Assembly: GCA_030549335.1 (NCBI GenBank)
Contig: CM060188.1
Span: 69,842,696-69,906,695, forward strand
Origin: Pontederia crassipes
Lineage: Eukaryota; Streptophyta; Magnoliopsida; Commelinales; Pontederiaceae
Direction of reading: 5' to 3'
Length of the DNA: 64,000 nucleotides
A program made the translations under genes and the position numbers. The stretch's first letter is position 1. Each line of letters opens with the position of its first letter. Below are positions 1 through 10,570 of the stretch, piece after piece. The notes under the pieces were generated by a model. That model did no database searches and had not been told where the DNA came from. It worked only from the letters and a program-made list of their open reading frames with translations.

Positions 1-497
1 AGCAGCATTCTCACCTGCAAAATTCCAATGCAGGGGGATCGAATACCCATGAGCAAAGAGCCCAGTACAATAGCAATATAGACGATGAAATAAGGATCAA
101 TGCTAATCCAGATAAGGATCAATGAGAATCATATAACAATAGATCAGCAGTGAATAACAATATACACTGACTTCTATGCATTGATTATAATAGGCAATAT
201 ATCATGCTTCTGTTATATCCATATCTATATTCTATTCTTTACCATGACTATACTTTGTCTTTACTGTACCCTGCATTATCTGTACCATAACATATTCCAT
301 ACTTTACTATACAATGTTCTATACTTTACTCTACAGTACTTTACTTTACATTACTTTACTGTAAGTTGCACTACGTTTTTTACATTACTATGATATCATT
401 AAAGTTAGTTGTCCTATGCGAGCTCGACTTTATTAGGTTGGGATGTCAGAGGTGCCTCTCTGAATCTGTAAAGCCAGTAAGCCCATATTGGGGATAG

Positions 498-745
498 GTG
501 TGACAATACATCACCCGTTTCGGAATGCAGGTGGGAGAGGACCTGCACCCCAGGAACAGTGGTCATATAAGAACCTGTAGGTTCACTGTCTCCCCAATTA
601 GCGCTCAGTACTATGTTCTTTGGGGAAGGAGTGTGACCATTGCATCACCCTTCTTCAAGATACAGGTGGGAGAGGACCTGAAATCTCAGGAACAGTGGTC
701 ATCAAAGACCAGTTAGATTCGTTGTCTCCTCGGCTAACTACCTGC
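498..745. repeat. Two imperfect ~130-bp tandem units inside the LTR
   Basis: Unit one starts at 498 and unit two at 631. Both share GTGTGAC, CATCACCC, CAGGTGGGAGAGGACCTG and CAGGAACAGTGGTCAT in the same order, then diverge. Period is about 133 bp. Confidence 0.75.
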
Positions 746-1090
746 CCCCTCTCTATGCTATACTATGATCTTTGTTACGTACAATGGGGCGGCACATGAC
801 AATCCCGTATATTTATCTTTACTTTATTCATCTTTACTTATCATGTAGTCTATGAATCAGGACCCGAATGGGCATTAATGTCTGGACAATAAGACTCATC
901 CGGTTATAGGTGAACTGGATAGAGTCTCCGACTAGGATTCAAAAGTCTGACTCAGATTGGATCAGTGTCTGACTCGGATCATATGAAAAATAATTCAATA
1001 CCTCTATGGATTAAGGTTGGGTTGAACCGGTTAGCCCGAACTGGTGGGTTGGACTAGACCAGATCATCTGAAATGGTTCACTGACTGAAC

Positions 1091-1534
1091 CGGTCGACCG
1101 TTTCTGGGTCGGTCGACCGTTCTTCTTGGTTCGGCCGAACCGAACCGCCGACTTAAACCGGTCGACCGTTCGCTATGGACCAATCGACCATTCTGTAGTA
1201 CCGGTCGACCGGTCCTCTTGGATCGGTTGACTTTCTTCTCTGTCGGACTGGTTGACCATGCACATGTGGCCGGTCGACCGATTTGCTTCTGTGCATCCAT
1301 GAATCGGTCGACCAGTCTAAGTGATCGGTCTACCGATTGTAGGATCTCAAGGACGCGCATCATGCGCAGGATCGGTCGACCATTCGGAAGATCGGTCGAC
1401 CGACCATGAGATTGAATATGTCCGGTGGCTTCTGGATCGGTCGACCGCTCCTATATGGCCGGTCGACCGATCTGAAACTCGGCAGTGCGACCTGCACGCC
1501 GGATCGGTCGACCGTTCCAGGAACCAGTCGACCG
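1091..1534. repeat. CGGTCGACCG palindrome cluster
   Basis: The 10-bp perfect palindrome CGGTCGACCG occurs exactly at 1091, 1110, 1159, 1202, 1271, 1393, 1438, 1460 and 1505. One-base variants lie at 1305, 1326, 1373 and 1525, with looser variants near 1190, 1224 and 1250. Spacing is irregular, with several neighbours 19-24 bp apart. Each copy holds three CpG dinucleotides and a GTCGAC core. The same motif is clustered in both LTRs of the element at 45285-54099. Apparent reading frames here are read-through of the repeat. Confidence 0.9.
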
Positions 1535-1990
1535 ATTCTCTCAATAAAAATAGGGCCACCGGATATCTTCCTCGATTCCGGTGGCCTTCCGGCCATCAAA
1601 TCACTTCGATCAAAATATGAAAAACGAAGCTAACAATCTCAGGATCATGATGGACTATTCCTATGCATTAAACAATCGACATTTCATTGCTTAGGGATTT
1701 AAAACGCTAAGGTACCTTTCCGTTCGAGGTTCGCCGGCGATTTGCGTGTCGTCCGTTCGATCACCGGCCGCCCTTGACCGATGGGAAGGAGCGCCTGGTC
1801 TTTGTGGATGCCGAGGGGAGGTCGCCGTGACTCGATGGGGCGTGGACGTGGGTCGGATCGTTCAGTGCGCCGCCGCTGCTCTGCTCATCGATGGTTCGTC
1901 CGTCGGCGGAAACAGGGAAGGGGAGAGGAGGAGATGGCAGGCGGCGGTCAGCTGGGTATCCAAGTGGTGCGAGGGCGCTCCCTCTCGCCC

Positions 1991-2000
1991 CCTTTATAGT
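1991..2000 (-). promoter_or_regulatory. LTR TATA box
   Basis: The minus strand reads ACTATAAAGG, followed by a GC-rich leader. The complete gypsy LTR has ACTATAAAAG in the equivalent place (47057-47066), which supports this as the LTR promoter. Confidence 0.55.
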
Positions 2001-2186
2001 CCCGGCCGACCCTTGAACGGCCGGATGAGAAACCACCGCGATTAATTCCTCCCCTGTTGGCCGTTTCCTTCCGTTCACCTTCCTTTTCTTCTTTTTGAAA
2101 TCCGAATTAAATTCTGCTTTCATTTCTTTCATTAATTACAATTGATTTCAAAATTTGAACGTTTCCTTAAAATTGCATACGTTACA

Positions 2187-2880
2187 ACATTGGCGCGAAA
2201 AAGTTTGTTAAACAAATAAGATTCAACATGAAGTAGAGATTAGAAGATGCTAAAGAGTACTGTGGTGCCTCTAAGTTAGCGCAAAACAAAAATGAGGCAC
2301 AACCATGACGCTAATGTGAAGCCAAACGGCCACAATTTATTGTTGACTCCGTTGTGTCTCTATGATGGCATTAAATTGAGTTACGAAAAAATTTATATCG
2401 CTTAATTCCATACTGATAATTCCATGCTTGTAATTGTATGATTAATGAGATAAAAATATGATTTATAAATAACTAATATATGATATATGTTGTATATACA
2501 AATTATATATTGAAATATGTATATATATCTATAGATGTAGTTATTCAATTTAGCGGATCTATTTTATACATATATATACTATTTATATTAACAAATGTTT
2601 ACATAAGTTTATATTACCTCTTAGGAGGACTTCAAGTAGAAATTATTAGCGGAAGTAATTATTTGAAGTATTGGTACTTTATGTTTATGGCTTGGTATTG
2701 CTAGTAGCAGGTCAGTGTATCGTTAGTTGGATGTCCTTGGGTTAGTTGTTGTTACTGTAGCATATCGAAGAAATGTTATATCGGGCATTGTTTTGGTTGT
2801 TAGTTCCAGAAGGTACTTTAGCATAGCGCATCGGTTAGAAGTATTGAGAACGAATCAAATCAGATGGTTCTATTTCTTAT
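2187..2880. other. Unassigned AT-rich stretch
   Basis: No recognisable coding region. AT-rich from about 2400 to 2630. The last ~180 bp leads into the plastid-like block. Confidence 0.5.
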
Positions 2881-2884
2881 CATT

Positions 2885-3003
2885 GAGAAATAGGAATCCG
2901 TGTTATTAAAAGATTTCCTGAGAATGAGTCAATCATCCACTTTGATATCTTTTTGGACAAAAATGGGATTATTGTTTCTTCGTTGATAAAAAATTTCGGT
3001 CCT
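2885..3003 (-). pseudogene. ycf2: Plastid ycf2 internal fragment (nuclear plastid DNA)
   Basis: The minus strand encodes a run ending [11 protein letters not shown], very close to the ycf2 stretch around FNKIPKWMIDSF. After a small deletion the reading continues in another frame as [14 protein letters not shown], which follows the same stretch in ycf2. Ycf2 is a large plastid-encoded protein of the inner-envelope AAA import motor. Only about 40 residues remain, out of frame and without plastid neighbours, so this is a dead insertion in nuclear DNA. The match is from knowledge of the protein, without alignment. The upstream boundary near 3003 is approximate. Confidence 0.75.
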
Positions 3004-3129
3004 TGGGTTGGATGCATACGGTTCAAAAAAATTTCCGAAAAAAGAATCAATGCGTCGATTCCAGATCTATTTCTTTTTTCTTTAATAGGTTTTTTTGTTT
3101 TTCTAATGAAGGGGTTTTCTTCTATTTTT

Positions 3130-3217
3130 CCAAAAATACAAAATGGGTGGATTGTTAATGTGGACGATTTAGAAGATATTATTGGGGGACATACATTGTT
3201 AGGTTCCATTTGTGTTC
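3130..3217 (+). pseudogene. psbC: Plastid psbC (CP43) fragment
   Basis: The plus strand reads [16 protein letters not shown] followed by a motif like LGSIC, matching the CP43 segment [22 protein letters not shown] almost residue for residue. CP43 is a core antenna protein of photosystem II in the thylakoid. Only about 25-30 residues are clear. The sequence on both sides is not psbC: ycf2 on the opposite strand follows directly at about 3216, and 3004-3129 is unplaced but may also be organellar. psbC and ycf2 lie far apart in plastid genomes, so the junctions are rearrangements. Confidence 0.75.
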
Positions 3218-3294
3218 CAGCTACAGTTTCATTAGATATCTTACAACTAGAATCCCTCATTTTTCCGATCCGGTTCCTCCACCACCGTGAACTA
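3216..3294 (-). pseudogene. ycf2: Plastid ycf2 N-terminal-region fragment
   Basis: The minus strand encodes [10 protein letters not shown], then a one-base frame change, then [14 protein letters not shown]. This matches the continuous ycf2 stretch [25 protein letters not shown] region by region. In ycf2 this segment lies far upstream of the piece at 2885-3003, so the intervening coding sequence is missing and psbC sequence sits between them. Non-coding here. Confidence 0.75.
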
Positions 3295-3589
3295 GTTCGA
3301 AAGGTTAACCTAGAAGGAAGCTATGAAGATGATAAGCTCTCGTTGGAAAAAAATCTTCTACGTTTCTTTTCCAAATTCTTCATCCGCTTCAAACATCTTC
3401 ATTAAGATTCAGATTGTGGATCTTAACATGTTCTAAGAGCCGGAATCAGAATAATTCAGATCTGGGTGACATAGTGATCAGATTTCTGATTCTTTGATGG
3501 TTTTCTATTTGAGTTGATTTCCAGAACTGAACTGGTCAGATTTTGTTGTGAATACATCATTCTATCTGAATTGGTGTTTCTGTCAAAGA

Positions 3590-5612
3590 TTCTTCTACTT
3601 CATCTGTTACTTGATAATTCTAATCCATTGTTCTTATCTGCTTGGGATACACCTGGTTTCATAATGATTCATGAGGTTTTGACTGGATCTAAAAACTATG
3701 CAAATTGGAGTAATGCTATGTTCAATGCGTTATTATCGAAGAATAAGCACGTATTTGTAGACGGATCTCTCATGATCGATAATGTTGACAGTAACTTACA
3801 TTTCCAATGTAAGCAGTGCAACGCATTGGTGCTCCCTTGGATTGCAAGTACCGAGCAAAAGGTTTGATTAGAAAAAAAATTCTTATTCACAGGGGGCTCA
3901 TATTGTCTTCTTGGAGCTCAAAGAAGGCTTTGAAAAGCACAAACCCTAAACCATGTCATACAAAGTCCCAATGTGAAAGAAACCATGTCATACAAAGTCC
4001 CAATGTGAAAGAAACCATGTCATACAAAGTCCCAATGTTATGAGCTAGTTGGGTATCCTGTGAATTATAAGTTCACCAAAGGAATGAGCCATAATACAGC
4101 TAAGAGTGCTCAACTTCACGTGAATTCATATGCAGAAGTAGAGATATCAGATAGTAATGGAAATATTAAGTAAGATCCTCTAATTACTGAAGAGCAATAT
4201 AATTGCATTCTTTAGTTACTAAGCAAGAGTCAAGTTCCGGAGGCCTCTGATCATGCGGCTAATATGGCAGGTATGGACAATGAACTTTATGACATTGATA
4301 GTAGTCAATTCTCAAGAGCTTGAAATCACATGACATGTCTTAAAGGGTGGATAATTGATGTAAGGAGTTTGTTTTGTGGAAATACAGTTACCATGCCTAA
4401 CGGAAGTATATCAATTGTAACACATTCAGGAAGGTTACCGCTTAGTAATGGTGCTAGTTTGAGTAATGTACTTTGTGTACTAGATTTCACGTTCAGTTTT
4501 AATTTCAATGGCACAACTAGTTAAAGATCTTCATTGCGCAGTGACATTCTCATTTGAAACTCGTTTAATTCGTGCAGTGGAAAAGTGAGCCTGATTGGTG
4601 AAAAGAAGAAGGGGCTCTACTATATGAAGGAACAATTCTACAGGAGTTCAGGAGTTAGTTGTTGCAACAACAGGGGAAAATATCAAGTCTTGGCATCAAA
4701 GGCTTGGGCACTTTCCTTTAGACAGATTCCAATATGTACAATATGTTAAGACTTATAAAACCAAATATTTTCAGTGTAGTATTTGTCTAGAAGCAAAATA
4801 TTTTTCATACATTAGAGACCTCGGCCGAATGGAACTGTGGAAACGAGGAAGTGGCTATGTCTCTCATGTTTCAGTCCAGCATGCCAAGTAAGTTTTGGGT
4901 TGAAAGTGTGCAGTCTGGAGTTCATATCATAAATAGGCTTCCTGTTAAGATGTTAAATAACATCTCACCTAATGAGGAAGTTTTTGGAAGGTCACCAGAT
5001 TTATTACATCTTAAGGTGTTTGGCTCTTTTTGCTCTGCCTCTAACAAGTTGATTTCATCAAAATTTGATAAACGAGCCATAGAGTATGACTTTATTGGAT
5101 ATTCTGTTACTAAAAAAGGATATGATCTAGTGGTTAGATACAAGAAAGATCTATGTTAGCAGGGATGTAAAATTTTATGATGATATCGTTATTTTTTGCC
5201 TGACAACTTAGATGATTTTTTGTCATCTTATGATCCTGCTGCTCAGGATGTAAGGCCATCACAATCTGAAGAGGCGTTTGAAGACAGCACAATTGACAAC
5301 CATGCCGTCGACACTGGCAATTATTTTTTGGATCCGTCTTCTACCACTCCAGCAAGATCTACCTCACCTATCATTTCTAATCCAATTATCAGAAAAATGA
5401 ACAAGTCCCTGCACGAGCTAAAAGAAACACAAGACCTCCTCCTAACTGGTTGCAAGACTACGTGACCAGTAATGTTATGTCTACTGACTATGCATATCCA
5501 ATTCAATAGTCTTTCATACAAGGCATATTCATCACAATGTACAACCTTCTTAACAGCTCTCAGGAGTTTTTGAGCCATCCACTTATAATCAGGCAATTAA
5601 CTGATGTGAAGT
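3590..5612 (+). pseudogene. Ty1/copia gag-protease-integrase remnant (copy 1)
   Basis: Pieces of a copia polyprotein follow in order. Gag-like sequence runs about 3620-4030 (motifs DTPGF, NYANWS, FVDGS). Protease-proximal sequence runs about 4345-4520 (GWIID, TMPNGS, LSNVLCV). An integrase zinc-finger remnant runs about 4680-4800 (HQRLGHFPLDRFQYVQYV, CSICLEAKY in shifted frames). The C-terminal integrase region runs 4820-5160 (FWVESVQSGVHIINRLP, NISPNEEVFGRSP, FIGYSV). Spacer sequence runs to about 5610 (LQDYVTSN). At about 4815 the text jumps from the zinc finger to RPNGTVE, so the catalytic core is deleted. Many stops and frameshifts are present. Reverse transcriptase and RNase H are absent. 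The motif order and wording are close to copy 2 at 6301-9289, so both belong to one family. Confidence 0.8.
3965..4037 (+). repeat. Three short tandem units in copia copy 1
   Basis: A ~30-bp unit containing ATGTCATACAAAGTCCCAAT with a GTGAAAGAAACC link occurs three times between about 3953 and 4037, interrupting the gag-like region. Confidence 0.8.
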
Positions 5613-6115
5613 GACTGGAAGTGTGATTTAAACTTGCTTGGCATGGAATTTTTCATGTCAACTCAAGGTATCTTTCTATTACAAAGTGATGTGGCTGCAG
5701 TTTACGAATTACAATTTTCTGTTATTACTATAGCATATCTTAAAATATATAACAGTGTTTTATTACAAAAAAACTGATTATAAAATGATGTAGTAGAAGT
5801 CCTCTGCAGTATGCATGCAGTTACTGATCAATAAACTCATTCCACTGCTTTCCCAATTCTTAATCTCTCAAATATATTTTTCTAACTCGATTGCAATCCT
5901 CTAACTCCGCCTATATTTTATAGCCGGTCCCAAGCCCGGATAAAAGAGGAGGGTTGTGTTAGGCCCCGACAGGCAGCATAAAATCCTGTCGAATCTTATG
6001 AACATGGATCAACGAATATATTGTGTTATCGTATGATCCATATAGCCGACCCCACCTAGTGGGATAAGGCTTTGTTGTTGTTGTTGTTGATTGCAATCCT
6101 CTAGCAATTTTAACA
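5613..6115 (+). mobile_element. Copia LTR (interrupted by a SINE)
   Basis: The right edge is firm: the sequence ends TTTTAACA at 6115 and is followed at once by a primer-binding site (6116-6127). The left edge is not seen clearly and is put where the coding remnant of copy 1 stops. Without the SINE (5904-6088) the LTR would be about 320 bp. A polyadenylation-like AATAAA lies near 5831. Because copy 1 coding sequence abuts its left side and copy 2 follows its right side, it may serve as 3' LTR of copy 1 and 5' LTR of copy 2. Confidence 0.55.
5904..6088 (+). mobile_element. SINE-like insertion with 15-bp target duplication
   Basis: The insert is about 185 bp and ends GCCGACCCCACCTAGTGGGA ... 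GGCTTTGTTGTTGTTGTTG, the 3' end style of plant Au-like SINEs with a GTT-rich tail. GATTGCAATCCTCTA flanks it at 5889-5903 and 6089-6103, a perfect 15-bp direct repeat made on insertion. The target is the copia LTR, so the SINE arrived after that LTR. Confidence 0.8.
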
Positions 6116-6127
6116 TGGTATCAGAGC
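6116..6127 (+). other. Primer-binding site, initiator-Met tRNA type
   Basis: TGGTATCAGAGC immediately follows the LTR end, the usual plant retrotransposon site complementary to the 3' end of initiator methionine tRNA. Confidence 0.9.
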
Positions 6128-6300
6128 AGCGATTAAAAGGGCAGGACTGGATTGGAGTTGTTCCAATGGTTGATTTGTTTGTGGTACAGATATGATCCAG
6201 GTTCTATCGTTTCTTTTGTGGATTCATTTTTTTCTGCTTGTGATTCTTGTCTGTAATAATCCAAAGCTGCATTTATGCCTTTTGATTGATTTGAGAAGAA

Positions 6301-9289
6301 ATGTCATCTACTTCAGATTCTTGCTCAAATTCGATTATTATAGAGCCCTCGAGTCCTTTGTTCTTGAATGCTTCGGATACGCCAGGATCAATTTTAATAC
6401 CCTATCAATTAGTTGATTCAAACAACTTTTGGATATGGAGTAGTTCCCTTTATAATGCGTTCTTGGCCAAGAACAAGCAGGGTTTTGTTGATGGTTCATG
6501 CAGGATGGATCAATTGCATCTGGTTTGCATTTCCAATGGAAACATTGCAATGCTTTGGTGTTATCCTGGATTGCTGCCACAGTTTCAAAGGATCTAATTT
6601 CAAATGTACCTTTCACTCAAGATGCCAGAGCACTCTGGATCGATCTGAAGGAGAGATTTGAGAAGATGAATGGTATGCAGATATACTCCTTGCAGAGTGA
6701 GATTTATTCTCTGAATCAAGGTTCTCTAACCTTAGCTGAATATCATACAAGATTAAAAAATTTGTGGGAAGAATTAACAATTATGGTCTCTAACTTACCA
6801 GTGCCTAATTCAGTTTCTGACTCACTTATTTCTGGGCAATTGAAGAGCTATTCAGATTATATTTCACCACAAAAGCTATATAAATTTCTAATGGGGATAA
6901 ATGATAACTTCAGTTCAGCCAGATCCCAAATTCTGCTTATGAGCTGCACACCATCTATTAATCAAGTTTATTCCATGTTAATAGAAGAGGAACAAAGAAG
7001 CTCTAATAGTTCTAACACATTGAATCAGACTGCCTTTTATGGACAGAAACCCCTCACACAATTTCATAATTAAAATTATGGGCAGAAAGGAAAAAAAGAT
7101 TACAATATTCTATGTGATCATTGTCATAAGGCCGGGCACAAGAGGAACCAGTGTTATAAATTGATTGGATATCTTGCGAATTTCAGATTCAGAAATAAAA
7201 TTCAAAACAATGCTAATGTTGTTGTGTCTGAGCCTTCCATATCAGATAATATAGCTGAGTCAGATGGAAAGGGAAAATCTTCAATATTGACAGAAGAAGA
7301 GTATCAGAAAGTTCTGAAGCTGATTAAGGGTGATCTGAATTCAATTCCAGTTGAGCCTCATGTCAACATGGCAGGTACATCTATTGGCTTTAATACTTCA
7401 GTATGGATTATAGATACAGGGGCAACAAATCATATGACAGGAGATCAAAGTTTGTTAACAGGAGTTCAGAAATTAAAAGACCGAAATATGTTACTCTACC
7501 TAATGGAAATAAATCTTTGATTACTCATATTGGTTCACTTGCTATTCAGAATGGAAAGAAAATAAATAAAATTCTTTGTATTCCATACTATAAAATCGAA
7601 CTTCTTTCAGTTGCTCAATTAACTAGAGATCTGTGGTTCTATCATTTTCTTTCCTACTTTCTGTCTACCTCAGGACCAGCACAGTGGGGAGTTGAAGCTG
7701 ATTGGTAGAGAGCATCAAGGACTTTATTACCTTGTGGAGTCAAAGGTCATTAAGCCAGGAATTTCATCCGCTGTAACCATCCTATCACCTGAGAAGAAAG
7801 TAGAGCTATGGCACAAAAGACTTGGGCATATACCTATAGCAAAGTTGCAGTTTGTCTCAGATGTTAGAGATTGTGTTAAATCAGATATTCTACAATGTAC
7901 AATTTGTCCATTAGCAAAACAAACAAGAGTTTCTTTCCAAAGTGTTGCTAAATTTCATAGTAAAAGGTTTTTTGACCTTTTGCACATAGATACATGGGAC
8001 CATGTAATCAGGTATCAGTTTCTGGTTATAAATACTTTCTTACAATTGTGGATGACTATAGTCGTATGACATGGATCTTTTTCATGAAAAATAAAACGAA
8101 TGTGCCCAACATTTACATGATTTTTTTAGTTCAAAGTGCGATACAATTTGATGTCAAGGTAAAAATTATAAGGTCAGACAATGGAGATTAATTCTTTACT
8201 CAAACTTGCAATTCCTTATTCAAGAATAAAGGGATTATACATCAAAGTAGCTGTCCATACTCACCTCAGCAGAATGGTATCGTTGAAAGAAAGCATAGGC
8301 ATATACTTGATGTTGCCAGGTCTTTAACATTTCAATCTGCTTTGCCTCTATCCTACTGGGATGAAAGTGTTAGAGCTGCGGTGCATATTATTAACCGAAT
8401 TCCTCTTTCGGTGTTGCAGAATATGTCACCACATCACAAGTTTTTTGGTAAACGAGTTGAAGTTGTCCATTTCAGAGTTTTTGGTTGCCTTTGTTACTGT
8501 TCAAATCTTAATCCAGTTAGTAAATTCGATGCCCGAGCCTCTCCGGCAGTCTTCCTAGGCTACTCTACAACTCAAAAGGGATACAGGGTACTCAAATTAG
8601 TCAGCAAACAAATTTCTGTTTGTCGAGATGTAAAATTTTTTGAGGCGTTTCCCTTTGCTTTAAAGCTTCAGAATAAGACTATTCTGTCTGAATTACTAAT
8701 GTCTATTGCTTCACCTCCAGCAGATTATTCTCCTGAACCAGTTATTATTGCTCAAGATCTATGTGAACCCATTTCTGGGACTGATAACTTACCATCTGCT
8801 GATAACTTGCCATCTACTGATATGCCTGCCACTGATAGCTCTTTGCCTGTTGGTCCTGCTATTCCTACTGATATTGGTGTGCTACCTAGTAAAAGGACAG
8901 TTAAAAGACCAATTTGGTTACAAGATTATGTTACATACGGGAAAGTTGCTTCTACCTCTACACCCTATCCTATTTCACACTATGTTCCATATGATACTGT
9001 TTCTCCTTCCTATCGAAGTTATTTGTCAAAAATCTCAATTGCGCATGAACCTTCTTGTTATCCTCAAGCCTGTAAAGACCCACTTTGGGTTGAAGCCATG
9101 AACATTGAGTTGAAAGCTTTAGAATCAAATGGTACTTGGGAAATTGTGGATATGCCAGCTGGTTATGTACCTGTTGGATGTAAATGGGTCTACAAAATCA
9201 AGTATCAAGCTAATGGCGATATAAAAAGGTATAAAGCTAGGCTTGTTGCCAAAGGCTATAGACAAAGAGAGGGCATCGACTATAAAGAT
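6301..9289 (+). pseudogene. Ty1/copia gag-pol remnant (copy 2), truncated in RT
   Basis: The polyprotein is laid out from ATG 6301. Gag runs 6301-7070 with a frame change near 6500 and a TAA at 7071. A zinc knuckle CDHCHKAGHKRNQC lies at 7113-7154. Protease has WIIDTGATNHMTG at about 7404-7440, with active-site DTG, and frame changes near 7470 and 7650. The integrase HHCC domain is at about 7806-7920 (LWHKRLGH, CTICPLAK). The integrase core has a frame change near 8005 and a TAA at 8189 just after SDNGD, continuing with QQNGIVERKH and PLSYWDESVRAAVHIINR. Reverse transcriptase begins (GCKWVYKIKYQANGDIKRYK, VAKGYRQREGIDY) and breaks off at about 9289. The YVDD region, RNase H and 3' LTR are missing. 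Catalytic residues of integrase are nominally present, but the gene is dead. Confidence 0.9.
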
Positions 9290-9626
9290 GGTACTTGCAT
9301 CCTATATGGCATCGAGGAGCACTGCATAGGTCTACAGCAACAACAATAGGAGGAAGAGCTTATGGTGTATGGACAACAACAACAACAAGAGGAGGAGAAA
9401 GAGCTTATGACGCAACAACAACAACATATGAGGATGTATGTGCCTATACTTCCACATCGATTTCACGTATTTCTAGCACCTTTACGACCTGCACCGCCAC
9501 TGCTACATCTCATACCAGCAATGAAGACCGCACCATCTCCTAGAACCATTGGGTACTTTGGTCGGCCACTGCCACCATCTATTGCTTTTAGAGCACCTTC
9601 ATATAGTTACCATTATTAGAATTGGT
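9290..9626 (+). other. CAA-rich unrecognised segment joined to the broken RT
   Basis: Directly after the RT break come two similar ~50-bp units with GAAGAGCTTATG / GAAAGAGCTTATG followed by CAACAACAACAA runs (about 9350-9440). A frame from 9362 to 9619 would give 85 residues starting MVYGQQQQQEEE, then proline-rich. I recognise no family. It may be a fragment of a host gene or only a translated microsatellite. Confidence 0.35.
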
Positions 9627-10545
9627 ATGGTCATCTTTATACCTTTCGATTTCTATTAGTTAGTTTGGACCACCTTGTCATGGATGCCATTTTTAGATCT
9701 GCAAGTCCATCCACTTACCTTTTGTTTTCTATTAGATTATATTGTTATTTGTCATCATCTAAGTTGGACATAATGGAGGTATCCCTCCTCTGTTTGTTCA
9801 TGAGATAAAAAAAATCTGTGAATTAGATCAAGAGTCCTTAAAAGGAAATGAATCATATATGATTCAGAAATTTTTAAGTCAATGATACAAAAGATAGGGG
9901 AAATGGCGTCCCTCCTTTAGAGGAGAGATAACTCCATTTTTTCCTTCTAATTTTGGAAACAATGTGCATGGTAGCCTCTTCGTCTTTTTACCTTATCTTT
10001 ATCCATATGTACAAATTTAATATGGAAATTATGCATATAATGAGTTAAACAATACAATTACGTGTATACTAAGTTAACTACGCAACTTACACGTATACTG
10101 CTCATCTAATCTATAATTACACTTTGTCACATTGTCCTTATTTGCCTTTAATTATTACAATTACACTTTGCATTCAAATAACTTCCTTATTTTATTTCCT
10201 TTTATTTATTTTCTTTCATTTTCCTGCTGTTTTTGGTGTTTTCTCCTTTTGGCTTTAAACAACTTTTTTTTCTTCATGTTCAATCCGATTTTCATGACAT
10301 TGCCAAAACATTTTATTTACCAAATGAAAATGAAAATCCAACGTTAAAAAATGAACTCTCGTATTTTCGAAAATATTTTGGCATGGCCTAGTGTTAAATG
10401 CCGCATCTATACAATTTACAATATCACTTACTGTTTATGAAATTAAATGAGCATTAACAGTTGTTTATAACTAACCAATAAAGTGAGACTTAAAGCCAAA
10501 AGTCTAAATATCAATGAATGATTTTAAGCTCAAGCCTCCCAGGAT
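9627..10545. other. AT-rich intergenic stretch
   Basis: No coding, RNA or repeat structure I can support. Confidence 0.5.
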
Positions 10546-10570
10546 TATATATATATATATATATATATAT
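10546..10570. repeat. (TA)n microsatellite
   Basis: About twelve consecutive TA units. Confidence 0.95.

Larger units (their letters stand above)
1..2186 (-). mobile_element. Ty3/gypsy-type LTR, left end outside window
   Basis: This reads as a long terminal repeat on the minus strand. A reversed TATA box lies at 1991-2000, followed in the minus direction by a GC-rich leader (about 1730-1960), the CGGTCGACCG cluster (1091-1534) and a repeat pair (498-745). The + strand right end would be GTTACA at 2186, comparable to TATTACA at the ends of the complete gypsy LTRs at 47197 and 54099. TATA-to-end distance is about 190 bp here against about 135 bp there. No coding frame is credible. Whether this is a solo LTR or the edge of an element cannot be seen, because its other end is outside the window. 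No target duplication can be checked. Confidence 0.6.

Noticed and set aside
181..393. A 70-codon Tyr/Leu-rich frame
   Set aside because: It results from repeated TACTTTACT-like low-complexity sequence.
1091..1534. CRISPR-like array of short repeats
   Set aside because: Spacing is irregular, units are palindromes only 10 bp long, the same clusters sit in retrotransposon LTRs, and the genome is that of a plant.
1064..1633. Six overlapping open frames of 60-100 codons on both strands
   Set aside because: They read through the CGGTCGACCG repeats (recurrent RSTD, GRP, VDRS text). No domain and no codon bias.
1746..2132. GC-rich frames of 70-120 codons on both strands
   Set aside because: They fall in the LTR leader and TATA region. 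No protein family.
2953..3405. A 150-codon plus-strand frame
   Set aside because: It joins psbC text with antisense ycf2 text in a plastid-derived patch, so it is not a gene.
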